DNA of 64,000 bases. Source: Fodinibius sp964490705 (lineage in GTDB: Bacteria; Bacteroidota; Rhodothermia; Balneolales; Balneolaceae). The position numbers and the translations under genes are program-made. The DNA lies in assembly GCA_964490705.1 (NCBI GenBank), contig CAZBCG010000002.1:62001-126000 (forward strand). Reading direction: 5' to 3'. This document shows positions 63,093-64,000 of the stretch, piece after piece. How positions within the stretch are numbered: the stretch's first letter is position 1; each line of letters starts with the position of its first letter. The notes beneath the pieces were generated by a model. The model was not told where the DNA came from. It saw nothing but the letters and a program-made list of their open reading frames with translations, and made no database searches.

Positions 63093-64000
63093 GCGTTGAC
63101 CTCTTTGTTTTCTTGTTCGCGATTAAACTGTTCGCGTTCGGCCTGCATCTGTTCATGATGTCGGCGCCGTAAATGTTGTACTCTTGGGCCATCGACATCG
63201 CGGGCACGCTCGAGAAAGTCGTGTGCTTTTTCCAGTGCGCGATTAGCTTGTTTTGTCGTAGGCGTAAAGTTGGCGAATTTGACCATGTCGGCCTCTTGCA
63301 AGACGGCGCGCGTGTCGGTAACCAGATCTTCATCAATAGCCCGCTTTTGGATCATCGCTAACAGTTCGCGGCTCGTAGATTCAAGGGCGGGAACTTTGTG
63401 CAGATCTTCGTAATAGCGACGAATGGCATCACCCAGCGCGATATAGAATTCTTTGAATTCTTCTTTGCTCGATGGCTCACGTTGTTCAAGCTCCTGGATG
63501 GCTTCTTGTAATTCCTTGATTGGATTGTTGAAAGGCTTGGGGGTAAAGGTTTTTTGCTCTGTGGGTTCTTCTGTTTCGCGTTGCTGCCAGTAATATTTGT
63601 AGAATAGATATCCCCCGGCAAGCAGAATCAATAATCCCAAAATATAGGGCCACCAGGCCGCGGCGAAATCGAAAATGGGTTTCAGGGGACGAAATTCTTG
63701 CTCGTCTTCGGCCAGTACGCTGCTAAATTGTAAGGGCACGGGATTCGTGTAGAGCACGGTCGTATCTTGTGCTTGGATCAGATACACCGGAAGCTGGGGC
63801 AGGGTGGTGTCGGAGGTGGCAAAAAACTGGAGTTTGTAAGCAACGCTGTCTTTGTACGACGAAACCTGATATTGCCGGCGGGATCGAACCTCAAAGGCAT
63901 CGCCCAGTTCGGCCGAATCGGGAAAGACAACCTGATCGTACTGTTCGCTGCGATTGAGCGTGATGGCGTAATCAAACGTATCACCCACTTTGAGGGAATC
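63089..64000 (-). CDS. BatD-like membrane protein, partial (5' end beyond window)
   Basis: About 303 residues are visible and the frame stays open to the edge; an apparent start at 63988 is a GTG and is not needed. Visible parts are an N-terminal beta-rich domain (YAITLNRSEQYDQVVFP, TLPQLPVYLIQ), one membrane helix (PYILGLLILLAGGYLFYKYY) and a cytoplasmic helical tail with FKEFYIALGDAIRRYYE and RALEKAHDFLERAR. This fits BatD-like proteins encoded beside BatA. The four-base overlap with batA (ATGA) shows translational coupling. Confidence 0.7.
   Translation of the reverse strand, partial: DSLKVGDTFDYAITLNRSEQYDQVVFPDSAELGDAFEVRSRRQYQVSSYKDSVAYKLQFFATSDTTLPQLPVYLIQAQDTTVLYTNPVPLQFSSVLAEDEQEFRPLKPIFDFAAAWWPYILGLLILLAGGYLFYKYYWQQRETEEPTEQKTFTPKPFNNPIKELQEAIQELEQREPSSKEEFKEFYIALGDAIRRYYEDLHKVPALESTSRELLAMIQKRAIDEDLVTDTRAVLQEADMVKFANFTPTTKQANRALEKAHDFLERARDVDGPRVQHLRRRHHEQMQAEREQFNREQENKEVNA

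Noticed and set aside
1..64000. CRISPR array, insertion sequence, prophage or integrated plasmid
   Set aside because: No regularly spaced repeats, transposase, integrase, phage structural genes or att-like duplications were seen; tRNA-Ser at 27.5 kb is followed by an ordinary terminator and not by an island.

Overview
The window looks like a chromosomal segment of a Balneolota/Rhodothermota-type member of the Bacteroidota superphylum. This is inferred from gene content and has not been searched. The signs are FecR with a DUF4974-like tail, an ECF sigma factor with a TonB receptor carrying STN and carboxypeptidase-like domains, a BtuG-like beta-propeller lipoprotein, BatA/BatD genes, a class II (B12-dependent) ribonucleotide reductase and a split ATP synthase operon. 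Almost all of it is ordinary, densely packed housekeeping DNA. I see no phage, integrase, insertion sequence or CRISPR array.

Layout. (1) 1-1.8 kb, minus strand: an AT-rich pair of DUF3137-type membrane proteins. One is interrupted by a frameshift at a dnaX-like A-AAA-AAG run. (2) 2.0-12.8 kb, plus strand: a B12 module. Two cobalamin riboswitches precede btuFCD and btuB plus a BtuG-like gene. These are followed by nrdJ, whose upstream region carries DnaA boxes rather than a riboswitch. (3) 12.8-17.9 kb, minus strand: menaquinone genes menF-menD-menH-menB. (4) 18.1-27.6 kb, mostly plus strand: an acetyltransferase, a cystathionine beta-synthase-like enzyme, DUF3467, an M23 peptidase, a bactofilin, the F-type ATPase genes I/R-B-E-F-H-A-G (no beta or epsilon) and tRNA-Ser. 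(5) 27.7-41 kb: an envelope region with TolC-like and MlaC-like proteins, two sulfotransferases, a flippase, a lipocalin-like secreted protein, a CDP-alcohol-type glycerophosphotransferase, inositol-phosphate synthase, a probable inositol-phosphate cytidylyltransferase and a MMPL/HAE3 RND exporter. (6) 41-50 kb: TrkH/TrkA, MgtE, ThyA/FolA, an HD phosphohydrolase, a thioesterase and an M42 aminopeptidase. (7) 50-57.6 kb, minus strand: a TlpA-like thioredoxin with a repeat domain, a two-FAS1 lipoprotein, and a sigma/FecR/TonB-receptor signalling set. (8) 57.7-64 kb, minus strand: TsaC/Sua5, Mfd, BatA and a truncated BatD-like gene.

How they work together. B12 captured at the surface (BtuG-like, BtuB) and imported by BtuFCD can feed the B12-dependent reductase encoded next door, while the riboswitches repress uptake when B12 is sufficient. 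The least explained part is the 29.7-41 kb envelope region. There, genes for making and activating inositol phosphate sit beside a CDP-alcohol-type phosphotransferase, sulfotransferases, a flippase and a lipid exporter. I propose, as inference only, that they build a sulfated or inositol-phosphate-decorated surface lipid or polymer.
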